A stretch of DNA of 64,000 bases from Azomonas tarimensis (GCF_042648805.1 NZ_JBHRXZ010000027.1:47515-111514), one strand, 5' to 3'. Positions 34,090 through 44,821 are shown, counted from the first letter of the stretch. Notes: generated from the sequence alone by a model not told the origin. Numbers and translations are program-made.

Positions 34090-35067
34090 CTAGCGCTGCT
34101 TGAGCATGTCCTGGATTTCCTGGGTGGCGTCCTGGGTGCGCCGGGCCAGATTCTTCACCTCGTCGGCGACCACCGAGAAGCCCCGCCCCACCTCGCCGGC
34201 GCGCGCGGCTTCGATCGCAGCGTTCAGAGCCAGCAGGTTGGTCTGGTCGGCGATGCCCTTGATCACCCCCACCACCTGGGCAATCTGCCCGTAGGTGGCC
34301 TGCATGGCTTCCTGCTCGCGTTCCCTGGATTGCTCGGCGGCCTTCTCGTCACTGATGTTGCGCACCGCACCGATCACCCGCCGCAATACGCCCCGGTCAT
34401 CACGCAGGCAGCGGCCGCGCTCGCGAAACCAGATATTCCCCTTGCTCTTGTGGCGCATGCGGTACTCGACCATGTAGGAGGAGTGCCGGTCGGGACTGCG
34501 CATCATCGCGGCGAACTGCTCCATCACCTCACCCAGGTCGTCCGGGTGGGCGACCCTGTTGAAACTGTCCCAGCCATCGGGAAACTCCTCGCGGCTGTAG
34601 CCGATCAGCGCCCGAAACTGATCCGACCAGCGAATCAGGCTGTGGGGGTGGTCCGGGTCACCGTTGGCCACGGCGAGGTCCCAGCTGCCTTCGGTCAAGG
34701 TCTGCTTGGTCAGTTCCCAGACCTGCTGCTCCTGCAGCTGTTCATTGAGGCGTGCGTCCTGCTCGGCGAGCAGTTGGCGGGCATCGGCCAGCTCTCGCTC
34801 GAGGCGCTGCTGCTGGTCGCGGCTTTCATCGAGCTGCCGACGCAGGCTGGCGAGCTCTTCGGGCGTGCAGGGTGGAGGACGGATGGCGGCAAGCGCGTCC
34901 TGCTGGCCACGTTGGCGGTGCGCCAATTGTTCCAGCAACTGGCAGAGCGCCCGGTGGCGGGCCAGACTGGCGCAGGCGTCGGGCGAAACCGGCTGACCGG
35001 CCAGCAACCGGCTCAGCTGGTCGCCCAGCTCGGCGGCCAATGCGGCGGGGACGTCTTTGAACCACAT
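34090..35067 (-). CDS. Soluble PAS-containing chemoreceptor-like protein
   Basis: A 325-residue cytoplasmic protein with no membrane segment. Residues ~70-120 form a Glu/Gln-rich coiled coil (RRQLDESRDQQQRLERELAD). A PAS domain follows (~120-245, DLAVANGDP to GAVRNISDEK). The C-terminus is the hairpin tip of a methyl-accepting chemotaxis protein: IADQTNLLALNAAIEAARAG, then EVGRGFSVVADEVKNLA. Only about 60 residues of signalling domain remain, so it has the kinase-contact tip but almost no methylation helices. Likely senses an internal signal, such as redox state, for taxis or another kinase. Confidence 0.82.
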   Translation of the reverse strand: MWFKDVPAALAAELGDQLSRLLAGQPVSPDACASLARHRALCQLLEQLAHRQRGQQDALAAIRPPPCTPEELASLRRQLDESRDQQQRLERELADARQLLAEQDARLNEQLQEQQVWELTKQTLTEGSWDLAVANGDPDHPHSLIRWSDQFRALIGYSREEFPDGWDSFNRVAHPDDLGEVMEQFAAMMRSPDRHSSYMVEYRMRHKSKGNIWFRERGRCLRDDRGVLRRVIGAVRNISDEKAAEQSREREQEAMQATYGQIAQVVGVIKGIADQTNLLALNAAIEAARAGEVGRGFSVVADEVKNLARRTQDATQEIQDMLKQR

Positions 35068-35259
35068 GGCGAATGCTCCTCTGGCATTGGAAACTGATGG
35101 CGCGACTTCACGCCAAGCAATTTATCGGCCACCGGCTCTGAAGACTTAGTTCCGGTGATCGGCTCGACGGTCTTGGGCAGCGTGGCACTGCCTGGCTTAT
35201 AATGTGCGGTTTCGTCGCCCGACCTGTTCGGGCCACCTTCTACTGCGCAGGACAATCCC

Positions 35260-36849
<1,590 letters not shown>

Positions 36850-36859
36850 GCCACAGGCC

Positions 36860-37631
36860 GGGGCCTTTTGTCGGGTTACGCCTGCGGCTAACCCGACCTA
36901 CGGACGGCGCAGGACGGTAGGTCGGATTAGCGCAGCGTAATCCGACGCGGCGGTTCGACATCCAGGGTCCAGGTCGGATTAGCGCAGCGTAATCCGACAG
37001 GTCGCCGTGGCGGTTTGGCCTTTTGTCGGGTTACGCCTGCGGCTAACCCGACCTACGGACGGCGCAGGACGGTAGGTCGGATTAGCGCAGCGTAATCCGA
37101 CGCGGCGGTTCGACATCCAGGGTCCAGGTCGGATTAGCGCAGCGTAATCCGACAGCTCGCCGTGGCGGTTTGGCCTTTTGTCGGGTTACGCCTGCGGCTA
37201 ACCCGACCTACGGACGGCGCAAGACGATAGGTCGGATTAGCGCAGCGTAATCCGACGCGGCGGTTCGACATCCAGAGTCCAGGTCGGATTAGCGCAGCGT
37301 AATCCGACAGGTCGCCGTGGCAATTTGGGCTGTTGTCGGGTTACGCCTGCGGCTGACCCGACCTACGGACGGCGCAGGACGGTAGGTCGGATTAGCGCAG
37401 CGTAATCCGACAGGTCGCCGTGGCGGTTTGGGCTGTTGTCGGGTTACGCCTGCGGCTAACCCGACGCGGCGGTTCGACATCCAGGGTCCAGGTCGGATTA
37501 GCGCAGCGTAATCCGACAGGTCGCCGTGGCGGTTTGGCCTTTTGTCGGGTTACGCCTGCGGCTAACCCGACCTACGGACGGCGCAGGACGGTAGGTCGGA
37601 TTAGCGCCGCAGCGTAATCCGACGCGGCGGG
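36860..37631. repeat. Tandem array 2 of REP-like palindromes (155-bp unit)
   Basis: No gene lies between ybiT and trpC. The unit is 155 bp; equivalent points fall at 36864, 37019, 37174 and 37329 (exactly 155 apart), followed by two shortened copies from 37432 and 37538. Each unit has one TCGGGTTACGCC..GGCTAACCCGA palindrome and usually two GTCGGATTAGCG..CGTAATCCGAC palindromes. Each full unit also carries TTCGACATCCAG, which closely matches the last codons of trpC. The array ends at the trpC stop codon. Confidence 0.92.
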
Positions 37632-38471
37632 CTACTCGACATCCAGCCCGCTGTTGATGCGCGAGGCGGCGTGGCCGGGGAAGAACAGGCGCTGCAGCTC
37701 GTCGCCGGGGCGGTCGGCGCGCATGAAGGCTTCGCCAACCAGGAAGGCGTGCACCTCGTTGATCTTCATCAGCTCGACATCCGCTCGGGTGAGGATGCCG
37801 CTTTCGGTGACCACGATGCGGTCGCGTGGGATGCGGGGCAGGAGATCGAGGGTGGTTTCCAGGAATACCTCGAAGGTATGCAGGTTGCGGTTGTTGATGC
37901 CGATCAGCGGGAGGTCGAGCTTCAAGGCCCGGTCCAGTTCCGCGGCGTCATGCACTTCCACCAGTACATCGAGCCCCTGCGCCTGGGCGGTCGCGGCGAG
38001 TTCGGCCATCTGGCCGTCATCCAGCGCCGAGGCGATCAGCAGGATGCAGTCGGCGCCGAGCGCACGGGCTTCGACGATCTGGTAGGGGTCGACCATGAAG
38101 TCCTTGCGCAGCACGGGCAGCGAACAGGCCGCGCGGGCCTCCTGCAGGTAGCGATCGGCGCCCTGGAAATAGTCCACGTCGGTCAGCACCGAAAGGCAGG
38201 CCGCGCCGCCTTTTTCGTAGCTGACGGCGATCTCGGCCGGTACGAAGTGTTCACGCAATACCCCCTTGCTGGGCGAAGCCTTCTTGACCTCGGCGATGAT
38301 GGCTGACTGCTTGCGCTGGACGCGGCGGCGCACGGCCTCGGCGAAGCCGCGCACCGGATCGGCCGCGGCTGCCGCGCGCTCGACTTCCGACAAGGGGCTG
38401 CGGGCACTACGCTCGGCCACTTCCTCGAGCTTGCGGGCCAGGATCTTTTCCAGAACCGTGGGGACGCTCAT
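37632..38471 (-). CDS. trpC: Indole-3-glycerol phosphate synthase TrpC
   Basis: A 279-residue (beta/alpha)8 enzyme of tryptophan synthesis that closes the indole ring of carboxyphenylaminodeoxyribulose phosphate. Family stretches: AEVKKASPSKG (substrate lysine), FFQGADRYL-type YFQGADRYLQ, VLRKDFMVDPYQI, GINNRNLHTFEV, VTESGI and AFLVGEAFMRADRPG. ATG 38471 overlaps the trpD stop by 4 bp. The 3' end borders directly on repeat array 2. It is monofunctional, as in other pseudomonads. Confidence 0.96.
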   Translation of the reverse strand: MSVPTVLEKILARKLEEVAERSARSPLSEVERAAAAADPVRGFAEAVRRRVQRKQSAIIAEVKKASPSKGVLREHFVPAEIAVSYEKGGAACLSVLTDVDYFQGADRYLQEARAACSLPVLRKDFMVDPYQIVEARALGADCILLIASALDDGQMAELAATAQAQGLDVLVEVHDAAELDRALKLDLPLIGINNRNLHTFEVFLETTLDLLPRIPRDRIVVTESGILTRADVELMKINEVHAFLVGEAFMRADRPGDELQRLFFPGHAASRINSGLDVE

Positions 38472-39514
38472 GCCTGATGCTCCTGCCTGAATACTGCGGT
38501 GAAGGCGACCAGTTCCTCGAGCTTTTCCAGCGCCAGTCCGGTAGACAGCGCATCCTGGGCCAGAGCCATGCCCTGGCCCAGATCCTGCGCGACGTCGGCG
38601 GCATAGAGCGCAGCTCCCGCATTGAGGATGATCATGTCGGCGGCCTTGCGGCCGTTCTCGGTCTTGCGCCGGCCGAGGGCATCGCGAATCAGCGCCAGCG
38701 AGGCTTGCGCACCTTCGACCGCAAGGCCGATGAGGCTCTGGCTCTTGATGTCGAAATCCTCCGGCTGGATGCTGTACTCACGAATCGCTCCATCGCGCAG
38801 TTCGGCCACATGGGTGGGCGCGGCCAGGCTGATCTCGTCGAGGCCGTCCTGGGCGTGTACCACCAGCACGTGGCGACTGCCTAGGCGCGACAGCACTTCG
38901 GCCATCGGCCGGCACAGCTCCTTGCTGAACACGCCGAGTACCTGATGCCTGACCCCGGCCGGGTTGGACATGGGGCCGAGGATGTTGAAGAGGGTCCGCA
39001 GGCCGAGCTCGCGGCGTGGGGCGGCGGCATGCTTCATGGCGCCGTGGTGGGCCGGGGCGAACATGAAGCCGACACCCACGGTGTCGACGCAGCGCGCCAC
39101 TTCGGCCGGCGTCAGGCCCAGGTAGACGCCCGCGGCCTCCAGCAGGTCGGCGCTGCCGCTCTTGCCGGACACGGCGCGGTTGCCATGCTTGGCCACCTTG
39201 CCCCCTGCCGCGGCGACCACGAAAGCGGCGGCAGTGGAGACGTTGAAAATGTTCATGCCGTCGCCACCGGTGCCGCAGGTGTCGACCAGGTTGTCGTTCG
39301 GAAATGCCACCGGTTCGGCCAGTTCGCGCATCACCTGCACGGCGCCGACGATTTCCTCGATGGTCTCGCTCTTCATGCGCATGCCCATGAGAAAGGCGCC
39401 GACCTGGGCGTCGGTGCACTGGCCGGTCATGATCTGACGCATCACCGACTGCATTTCATCGGTGCTCAGGTCGAGCTGGGCCACCACGCGCTTGAGCGCT
39501 TCCTTGATATCCAT
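38468..39514 (-). CDS. trpD: Anthranilate phosphoribosyltransferase TrpD
   Basis: A 348-residue enzyme that joins anthranilate to PRPP. Motifs: DTCGTGGDGMNIFNVSTAAAF (read as DTCGTGGDG then NIFNVSTAAAF), KHGNRAVSGKSGSADLLEA and FMFAPAHHGAMKHAAAPRRE are all typical. It overlaps trpG by one base and trpC by four, so trpG-trpD-trpC form one coupled operon read from right to left. Length is normal. Confidence 0.96.
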   Translation of the reverse strand: MDIKEALKRVVAQLDLSTDEMQSVMRQIMTGQCTDAQVGAFLMGMRMKSETIEEIVGAVQVMRELAEPVAFPNDNLVDTCGTGGDGMNIFNVSTAAAFVVAAAGGKVAKHGNRAVSGKSGSADLLEAAGVYLGLTPAEVARCVDTVGVGFMFAPAHHGAMKHAAAPRRELGLRTLFNILGPMSNPAGVRHQVLGVFSKELCRPMAEVLSRLGSRHVLVVHAQDGLDEISLAAPTHVAELRDGAIREYSIQPEDFDIKSQSLIGLAVEGAQASLALIRDALGRRKTENGRKAADMIILNAGAALYAADVAQDLGQGMALAQDALSTGLALEKLEELVAFTAVFRQEHQA

Positions 39515-40107
39515 CAGCGGACGCCTCCGGTCTGCTTGAGAAAGTTGTCGAACAGCTCATGACCCTGCTGGGTAAGGATCGACTCGGGGTGGAACTGCAC
39601 GCCCTCGACGTTCATCGTCTTGTGCCGCAGCCCCATGATCTCGTCCACCGAGCCATCGTCCAGGCGGGTCCAGGCTGTCATCTCCAGGTCCTCGGGGAGG
39701 CTTTCGCGGCGGACCACCAGCGAGTGGTAGCGGGTCACCGTGAGCGGGTTGTCGAGACCCTCGAAGACGCCGTTGTTGGTATGAAAGACCGGGCTGGTCT
39801 TGCCATGCATCGCCTGGCGCGCGCGCACCACCTCACCACCAAAGGCCTGGCCGATGCTCTGGTGACCCAGGCAGACGCCGAGGATCGGCAGCTTGCCGGC
39901 GAAATGGCGGATCACTTCCAGCGACACGCCCGCCTCGGTCGGGGTGCAGGGGCCGGGCGAGACGACGATGCGCTCCGGTGCCAGCGCCTCGATTTCAGCG
40001 ATGGTCAGCTCGTCGTTGCGCACCACCTTCACCTCGGCCCCCAGTTCGCCGAGGTACTGGACGACGTTGTAGGTGAAGGAATCGTAGTTATCGATCATCA
40101 GGAGCAT
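39514..40107 (-). CDS. trpG: Anthranilate synthase glutamine amidotransferase subunit TrpG
   Basis: A 197-residue class I glutamine amidotransferase. It opens MLLMIDNYDSFTYNVVQYLG, has the nucleophile in GVCLGHQSIGQ and the His/Glu pair in VQFHPESIL. It provides ammonia to TrpE, encoded elsewhere. ATG 40107 was chosen because the conserved N-terminus starts there; the upstream in-frame codons to 40161 are not family-like. First gene of trpGDC. Confidence 0.96.
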   Translation of the reverse strand: MLLMIDNYDSFTYNVVQYLGELGAEVKVVRNDELTIAEIEALAPERIVVSPGPCTPTEAGVSLEVIRHFAGKLPILGVCLGHQSIGQAFGGEVVRARQAMHGKTSPVFHTNNGVFEGLDNPLTVTRYHSLVVRRESLPEDLEMTAWTRLDDGSVDEIMGLRHKTMNVEGVQFHPESILTQQGHELFDNFLKQTGGVR

Positions 40108-40367
40108 GGCAGAGACTCGAATCGGTTGCGGTCGGCCAGAGGGTGCCGGCGATCCGCACATTATGAAGGTTTTGCAAGGAATGCTCGACGCGCAATGTCG
40201 CGCCGGTCAGCGGCAGGCCGCTGTGCTCAGGCGTGGCTACGCCAACGCCAGCGAAGGCAGGGGAGGGGCATGAGCGGGCTGCTGGTCTTCACCGGTAGCA
40301 GTCTCTCGGGAGAGGGGAAAGCAGAACCTTAGCCGAAGGCCGGGGCAGGGCGCAACCGCATGGCCGC

Positions 40368-41165
40368 TCAGTTGTCGCGCTGGCCGCCAGTGGCCAGCAG
40401 ACGTTCCATGACCACGCCCTCGAGGCCCAGCACCTCGCCGTTATCGGCAAAGATCCCGCAGCCACGCTCATGCACCTGCTTTTCGCTGCCGTCGGCGCAG
40501 ACCAGGCGGTAATCGAAACCGAAGGGGCGCATGGCGGACAGGCCGTCCTGCACCTGGGACCAGACCGCTTCGCGGTCGTCGGGGTGGATGAGGCCATTGT
40601 AGCTCGTCTCATGGCTGTCGATCAGCTGTTCGGCGCGGTAGCCGGTCAGCGCCAGGCAGCCGGCACTGACATACTCCATGCTCCAGAGCCGGTTGTTGCG
40701 GCAGCGATAGACCATCATCGGCAAATCATCGAGCAGGTTGCCCAGGGCCCGGTGGCTGGCCTGCAGCGACCGGCGGCCGTGCATCTGCTCGGTCACGTCG
40801 CAGAGCCCGGCGACAAAGCCTGAGCCGTCGCGCGCCAGGCGCACCTCGACCCAGCGCAGGCCGCCGTTGCGGGTCAGGTAGCGCAGCAGGGTTTCCCCGG
40901 GCTCGCCTCCTTCGCGCAGCCGTTGCAGGGCCTGCAGCCAGCCGGAGCGGTCCTCGGGGTGCAGGTAATGCGCGTGGGCCTTGCCCAGCGAGGCGCCGAC
41001 TGGATGCTCGGTGAGACGTTGCCAGCCGGTATTGAGTTGCAGGTGGCGGCCTTCGGCGTCGAGGCGGACCAGCGCCAGCGGCAGACGTTCGAGGCTGCCG
41101 CCCCAGCCTTCATCGGCCGCGCCGTTGAACAGCCGGTCAAGGCCGCTGCGCCGCAGGACGTTCAT
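40368..41165 (-). CDS. Tandem PAS-domain protein without output domain
   Basis: A 265-residue soluble protein with two PAS domains (residues ~25-130, LPLALVRLDAEGRHLQLN to GLCDVTEQ; and ~145-260, DLPMMVYRCRNNRLWSMEYV to EGVVMER). It has no kinase, GGDEF or transmembrane part. It overlaps the response-regulator gene by 4 bp, so it is the third gene of the kinase-regulator-PAS operon and probably feeds a signal to the soluble kinase. Its ligand cannot be told from sequence. Confidence 0.78.
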   Translation of the reverse strand: MNVLRRSGLDRLFNGAADEGWGGSLERLPLALVRLDAEGRHLQLNTGWQRLTEHPVGASLGKAHAHYLHPEDRSGWLQALQRLREGGEPGETLLRYLTRNGGLRWVEVRLARDGSGFVAGLCDVTEQMHGRRSLQASHRALGNLLDDLPMMVYRCRNNRLWSMEYVSAGCLALTGYRAEQLIDSHETSYNGLIHPDDREAVWSQVQDGLSAMRPFGFDYRLVCADGSEKQVHERGCGIFADNGEVLGLEGVVMERLLATGGQRDN

Positions 41166-41839
41166 TCGAGGGTGCTCGGCATGCGTGCGCCGAGCCGCTC
41201 GACAAAGCCGCCGCGATGCGCCCAGGCCGCCAGCTCCAGTCGTGAGTGCAGCTGCAGCTTGCTCAGCAGGTGCTTGACGTAGATCTTCACGGTGCCGTCG
41301 CTGATGCCCAGCTGGCGGGCGATGAGCTTGTTGCTCAGCCCCTCGGCGATGAGCATCAGGGTCTGCCGCTCGCGCTCGGTCAACTCGGGCTCGTCGCGCT
41401 GGAGCAGAGGCGGCGACGTCGGCTGCGGATCGGGCAGACGCGCCAGGCCGGGATCGAGGGTGACCTGGCCGCGGTGGCAGTTGCGCAGGCAGTCCAGCAG
41501 CCGCTCCGGCTCGCTGTCCTTGAGAATGTAGCCATCGGCCCCGTTGCGCAGGGCGGCCATCAGGTCGTCGGGGCAGTCCGAGGCAGTGAGCACCACCACC
41601 AGGGCATCCGGCAGCGCGGCGCGCAGTTGCGTCAGGGTATCGAGCCCGCTGAGCCTGGGCAGGTGCAGGTCGAGCAGTATCAGTTGTGGCGACAGCTGCC
41701 GGGCCAGGGCCAGGCCTTCCTCGCCGCTGCCGGCCTGGCCGACCACGGTAAACTCGGCTTCGGCGTTGAGCAGCTCGGCCAGGCCACGGCGCAGCAGCGC
41801 ATGATCGTCGATCAACAACAGGTGGGTGGGGTAGCTCAT
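41162..41839 (-). CDS. NarL-type response regulator
   Basis: A 225-residue regulator with an N-terminal receiver (Asp pocket LLIDDHALLRRGL, phospho-acceptor Asp57 in LILLDLHLPRLSG, Lys in YILKDSEPE) and a C-terminal LuxR-type helix-turn-helix (ELTERERQTLMLIAEGLSN, then KLIARQLGISDGTVKIYVKHLL). The DNA-binding part is close to NarL (VKIYVKHLL, SRLELAAWAH), suggesting a NarL-like 7-2-7 site. It overlaps both the PAS gene and the kinase gene by 4 bp. Candidate controller of tmm-tdm and dmm. Confidence 0.88.
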   Translation of the reverse strand: MSYPTHLLLIDDHALLRRGLAELLNAEAEFTVVGQAGSGEEGLALARQLSPQLILLDLHLPRLSGLDTLTQLRAALPDALVVVLTASDCPDDLMAALRNGADGYILKDSEPERLLDCLRNCHRGQVTLDPGLARLPDPQPTSPPLLQRDEPELTERERQTLMLIAEGLSNKLIARQLGISDGTVKIYVKHLLSKLQLHSRLELAAWAHRGGFVERLGARMPSTLE

Positions 41840-42966
41840 GCTCGTCTCCAGATCAGATGAATGCGCGTTCCTTGCGGTGCCGCAGGGCCGATCGTCAATT
41901 GCGCGCCGAGGCTGGTGACCCGCTCACGCATGATGCGCAGGCCGAAGTGGCGGTCCTCGGCCAGCTGTTCGGGCAGGCCTATGCCGTCGTCCTGCACCAG
42001 CACTTCGAGTATCCAGCCGGGGTGCTCGGCCAGGCGAATCTGCACCTGTCTCGCGTGGGCATGGCGCACCACATTGGCCAGCGCCTCGCGTACCACCTGC
42101 AGGATCTGCAGTTCCGCTTCCGGGCTCAGGCAATTGCCCGGCAGCCGGTTGTCCAGCTCGAAGACGCAACTGCTGCGTCGGGCGAATTCGTCCACCGAGG
42201 CTTCCAGTGCGGTGCGCAGGCTGCGTCCGTCCATGGTGAGCCGGGCGGTGGCGATGAGTTCCCGGACCTGCCGGTGCGCCAGGCGCAGGGTGTCGCGCAG
42301 GTCGTCGAGCATCGCCGGGGCCTGATCGGCCTGAGCCGGGTCATCGAGCACGCTGCGCAGGCGGCTGACGCGAATCTGCAGGTAGCTCAGCTGCTGCGCC
42401 ACGCTGTCGTGCAAGTCGCGGGAGAGGGCGCCGCGCTCGGCGGTCAGTTCGCGGCGGCGTTGCTGACGTTGCTGGGCCAGGGCTTCGAGGAGCATGCCAA
42501 GCTGCCGCGCCGAGCCGGTCAGCGCGTCCTGCGCGCCGCGCCGGGTCAGCGGCGAGGGCAGCTCCAGCAGCAGGGCGCCTGCGCCAGCCTGCTCGCCAGC
42601 GACCCCGCAGAGCAGACGGAGCCGGCCCTGCCGGCGGCAGGTCGGGCATTCACGCATCCCGCCGTTGTCGGGCAGTTCGGTTGGCGTCTGGCGCCAGGGG
42701 CAGCGGTCGCGGCCGGCGCAGTCGCCCGCATCGCCCAGCTCGCGCAAGCCGCCGCCCTGCTCGGGGAGCAGCAGGCAGGCCCGCTGGGCGCCGAACAGCC
42801 GCTGCAGCGCGCTCAGCCAGTCGGACAGCGCCGCTTCGTCGTCGGGCTGGCCCAGCAGGCGAGTCGAAAGCTCCAGCAGCAGGCGCTCGCAGGCATGCTC
42901 GGGGCGATCCTGGCGCCAGGGCCAGCGCCAGGCCGCGACGGGGTTCAGCGATAGGGGCTGCGCCAT
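41836..42966 (-). CDS. Soluble NarX-like histidine kinase with a cysteine cluster
   Basis: A 376-residue kinase without membrane segments. Residues ~25-160 form a GAF-like sensor with five Cys (83, 89, 107, 110, 120; CAGRDRC and ECPTC), suggesting a metal or redox centre. The HisKA_3 phospho-His is His186 in RDLHDSVAQQLSYLQ; the ATPase has VVREALANVVRHAHA and DDGIGLP. It resembles the cytoplasmic half of NarX, which carries a comparable Cys cluster, but the periplasmic nitrate sensor is missing. Read divergently from tmm with a 318-bp gap, and coupled to the regulator gene. Confidence 0.85.
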   Translation of the reverse strand: MAQPLSLNPVAAWRWPWRQDRPEHACERLLLELSTRLLGQPDDEAALSDWLSALQRLFGAQRACLLLPEQGGGLRELGDAGDCAGRDRCPWRQTPTELPDNGGMRECPTCRRQGRLRLLCGVAGEQAGAGALLLELPSPLTRRGAQDALTGSARQLGMLLEALAQQRQQRRRELTAERGALSRDLHDSVAQQLSYLQIRVSRLRSVLDDPAQADQAPAMLDDLRDTLRLAHRQVRELIATARLTMDGRSLRTALEASVDEFARRSSCVFELDNRLPGNCLSPEAELQILQVVREALANVVRHAHARQVQIRLAEHPGWILEVLVQDDGIGLPEQLAEDRHFGLRIMRERVTSLGAQLTIGPAAPQGTRIHLIWRRA

Positions 42967-43163
42967 CTGTCTCTCGTAGGATGGGAACGCAGAGGCAGAG
43001 CAAGTTCCGTGCCCTGCGGCGGGGGCTGGTCTGAGGATGCCTGCAACTGCCCGCCATGCTTGAGGTTTAAGGAAAATATAATTCTTGCTGGGAAATTCAG
43101 TAGGGCCCGGATCTGCACCGCCGGAAAGCCTGGAGGCCCCGTCGTGCCTGCTCGCGGTGCCTC

Positions 43164-43194
43164 TTCGTGCAGGTCGGTTACTCCCAACGGGGTA
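43164..43194 (+). promoter_or_regulatory. Conserved upstream element of tmm (shared with dmmA)
   Basis: TTCGTGCAGGT (43164-43174) is identical to the element before dmmA. Four bp later is TACTCCC-AA-CGGGGTA (43179-43194), an inverted 7-2-7 repeat matching 12 of 14 positions of the NarL-type consensus. The element lies between the NarX/NarL-like operon and tmm, about 91 bp before the tmm start. The rest of 42967-43284 shows no other clear signal. Confidence 0.6.
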
Positions 43195-43284
43195 TCACCT
43201 CAAGGGAAGTTTTTCCGCAGGGACGCTGTACTACCGTCCTTTCTCGTTGATTCGCCATTTCCCCGAAGATCCAGGAGATAACCC

Positions 43285-44652
43285 ATGTCACGTGTCGCCA
43301 TTATCGGCGCCGGTCCGTCCGGCCTCGCCCAGCTCAGAGCCTTCCAGTCCGCGGCCGAAAAGGGCGCGGAAATTCCCGAACTGGTCTGTTTCGAAAAGCA
43401 GGCCGACTGGGGCGGGATGTGGAATTACACCTGGCGCACCGGCCTGGACGAACATGGCGAGCCGGTGCACGGCAGCATGTACCGCTACCTCTGGTCCAAC
43501 GGGCCGAAAGAGTGCCTGGAATTTGCCGACTACACCTTCGACGAGCACTTCGGTCGCCCCATCGGTTCGTACCCGCCGCGGGAGGTGCTCTGGGACTATA
43601 TCAAGGGACGCGTCGAGAAAGCCGGGGTGCGTCATTACATTCGCTTCGAGACCGCCGTGCGCCAGGTCAGCTACGACGAGACCAGTGGGCTGTTCACGGT
43701 GACCGTGCACGACTATGTCGCCGACCGCACCTACGCCGAGACCTTCGACTGGGTGGTCTGTGCCAGCGGCCACTTCTCCACGCCCAACGTGCCGTATTTC
43801 CCGGGCTTCGAGACTTTTGCCGGTCGCGTGCTGCACGCCCACGATTTTCGCGATGCGCTGGAATTCAAGGGCAAGGACGTGCTCGTGGTGGGTGCCAGCT
43901 ACTCGGCCGAAGACATCGGTTCGCAGTGCTACAAGTACGGCGCGCGCTCGGTCACCAGCAGCTTTCGCAGCGCCCCGATGGGCTACAAGTGGCCCAGCAA
44001 CTGGGAGGAGAAGCCGCTGCTGGAGCGGGTCGAGGGGCACATGGCGTACTTTGTCGACGGCAGCCGCAAGCACATCGACGCGATCATCCTCTGCACCGGC
44101 TACAAGCACCACTTCGCCTTCCTCGGCGACGACCTGTGCCTGAAGACCAGCAACCGCCTGTGGCCGCTGAACCTCTACAAGGGCGTGTTCTGGGAAGACA
44201 ATCCACGGATGGTCTACCTCGGCATGCAGGACCAGTGGTACAGCTTCAACATGTTCGACGCCCAGGCCTGGTACGCCCGTGACGTGATACTCGGACGCAT
44301 CGTCCTGCCGTCGAAAACCGAGATGAACGCCGAGGACCTGGCCTGGCGTGCGGAGGAGGAGAGCCTGGAAACCGCCCAGGAGATGTTCGAGTTCCAGGGC
44401 AAGTACATCCAGAGCCTGATCGACGCCACCGACTACCCGAGCTTCGACATCGCCGCGGTGAACAAGACCTTCCTTGAATGGAAGCACGACAAGTACGAAG
44501 ACATCATGGGCTATCGCAACAAGTGCTATCGCTCGCTGATGACCGGCACCATGGCCACCGTGCACCACACCCCCTGGCTTGACGCGCTGGACGATTCGCT
44601 GGAGACCTACCTCTCCGACGAGCCGGAAAAGCGACTGCAGACGGTGAGCTGA
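43285..44652 (+). CDS. tmm: Trimethylamine monooxygenase (bacterial flavin-containing monooxygenase)
   Basis: A 455-residue flavin monooxygenase that oxidises trimethylamine to trimethylamine N-oxide using NADPH and oxygen. FAD site GAGPSG at residues 8-13; FMO fingerprint FAGRVLHAHDF; NADPH site VVGASYSAEDIG. The whole length and stretches such as CFEKQADWGGMWNYTWRTG and QDQWYSFNMFDAQAWY agree with bacterial Tmm rather than Baeyer-Villiger enzymes. ATG 43285 follows AGGAG. The demethylase gene tdm is next, so TMA is turned to dimethylamine in two steps. Confidence 0.9.
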   Translation: MSRVAIIGAGPSGLAQLRAFQSAAEKGAEIPELVCFEKQADWGGMWNYTWRTGLDEHGEPVHGSMYRYLWSNGPKECLEFADYTFDEHFGRPIGSYPPREVLWDYIKGRVEKAGVRHYIRFETAVRQVSYDETSGLFTVTVHDYVADRTYAETFDWVVCASGHFSTPNVPYFPGFETFAGRVLHAHDFRDALEFKGKDVLVVGASYSAEDIGSQCYKYGARSVTSSFRSAPMGYKWPSNWEEKPLLERVEGHMAYFVDGSRKHIDAIILCTGYKHHFAFLGDDLCLKTSNRLWPLNLYKGVFWEDNPRMVYLGMQDQWYSFNMFDAQAWYARDVILGRIVLPSKTEMNAEDLAWRAEEESLETAQEMFEFQGKYIQSLIDATDYPSFDIAAVNKTFLEWKHDKYEDIMGYRNKCYRSLMTGTMATVHHTPWLDALDDSLETYLSDEPEKRLQTVS

Positions 44653-44821
44653 AGCCGCCGCGTTGATTGTTCTGCAGGAGCGAGCGCGCGCCCACGGCGA
44701 GTTTGTAGAGTGGGCCAAAGCGCGCCCAACCTGTGCTCTCCGGTCGCCGTAGGGTGGGCCTGGCCCACCGGAAACTTGCGGCGCCCGTGTCCTTCCAGCC
44801 GAGTCCAGCGGAGCCCCAGTT

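Noticed and set aside
33850..34090. Small RNA on the + strand ending at the hairpin 34061-34087
   Set aside because: The hairpin plus CTTTT suggests it, but no convincing promoter could be found upstream, and the hairpin also sits at the end of the minus-strand gene.
43204..43219. Sigma-54 promoter before tmm
   Set aside because: GG-N10-GC is present (GGAAGTTTTTCCGC), but the -12 region reads CCGC and the -24 lacks CAC, so it is too weak to claim.
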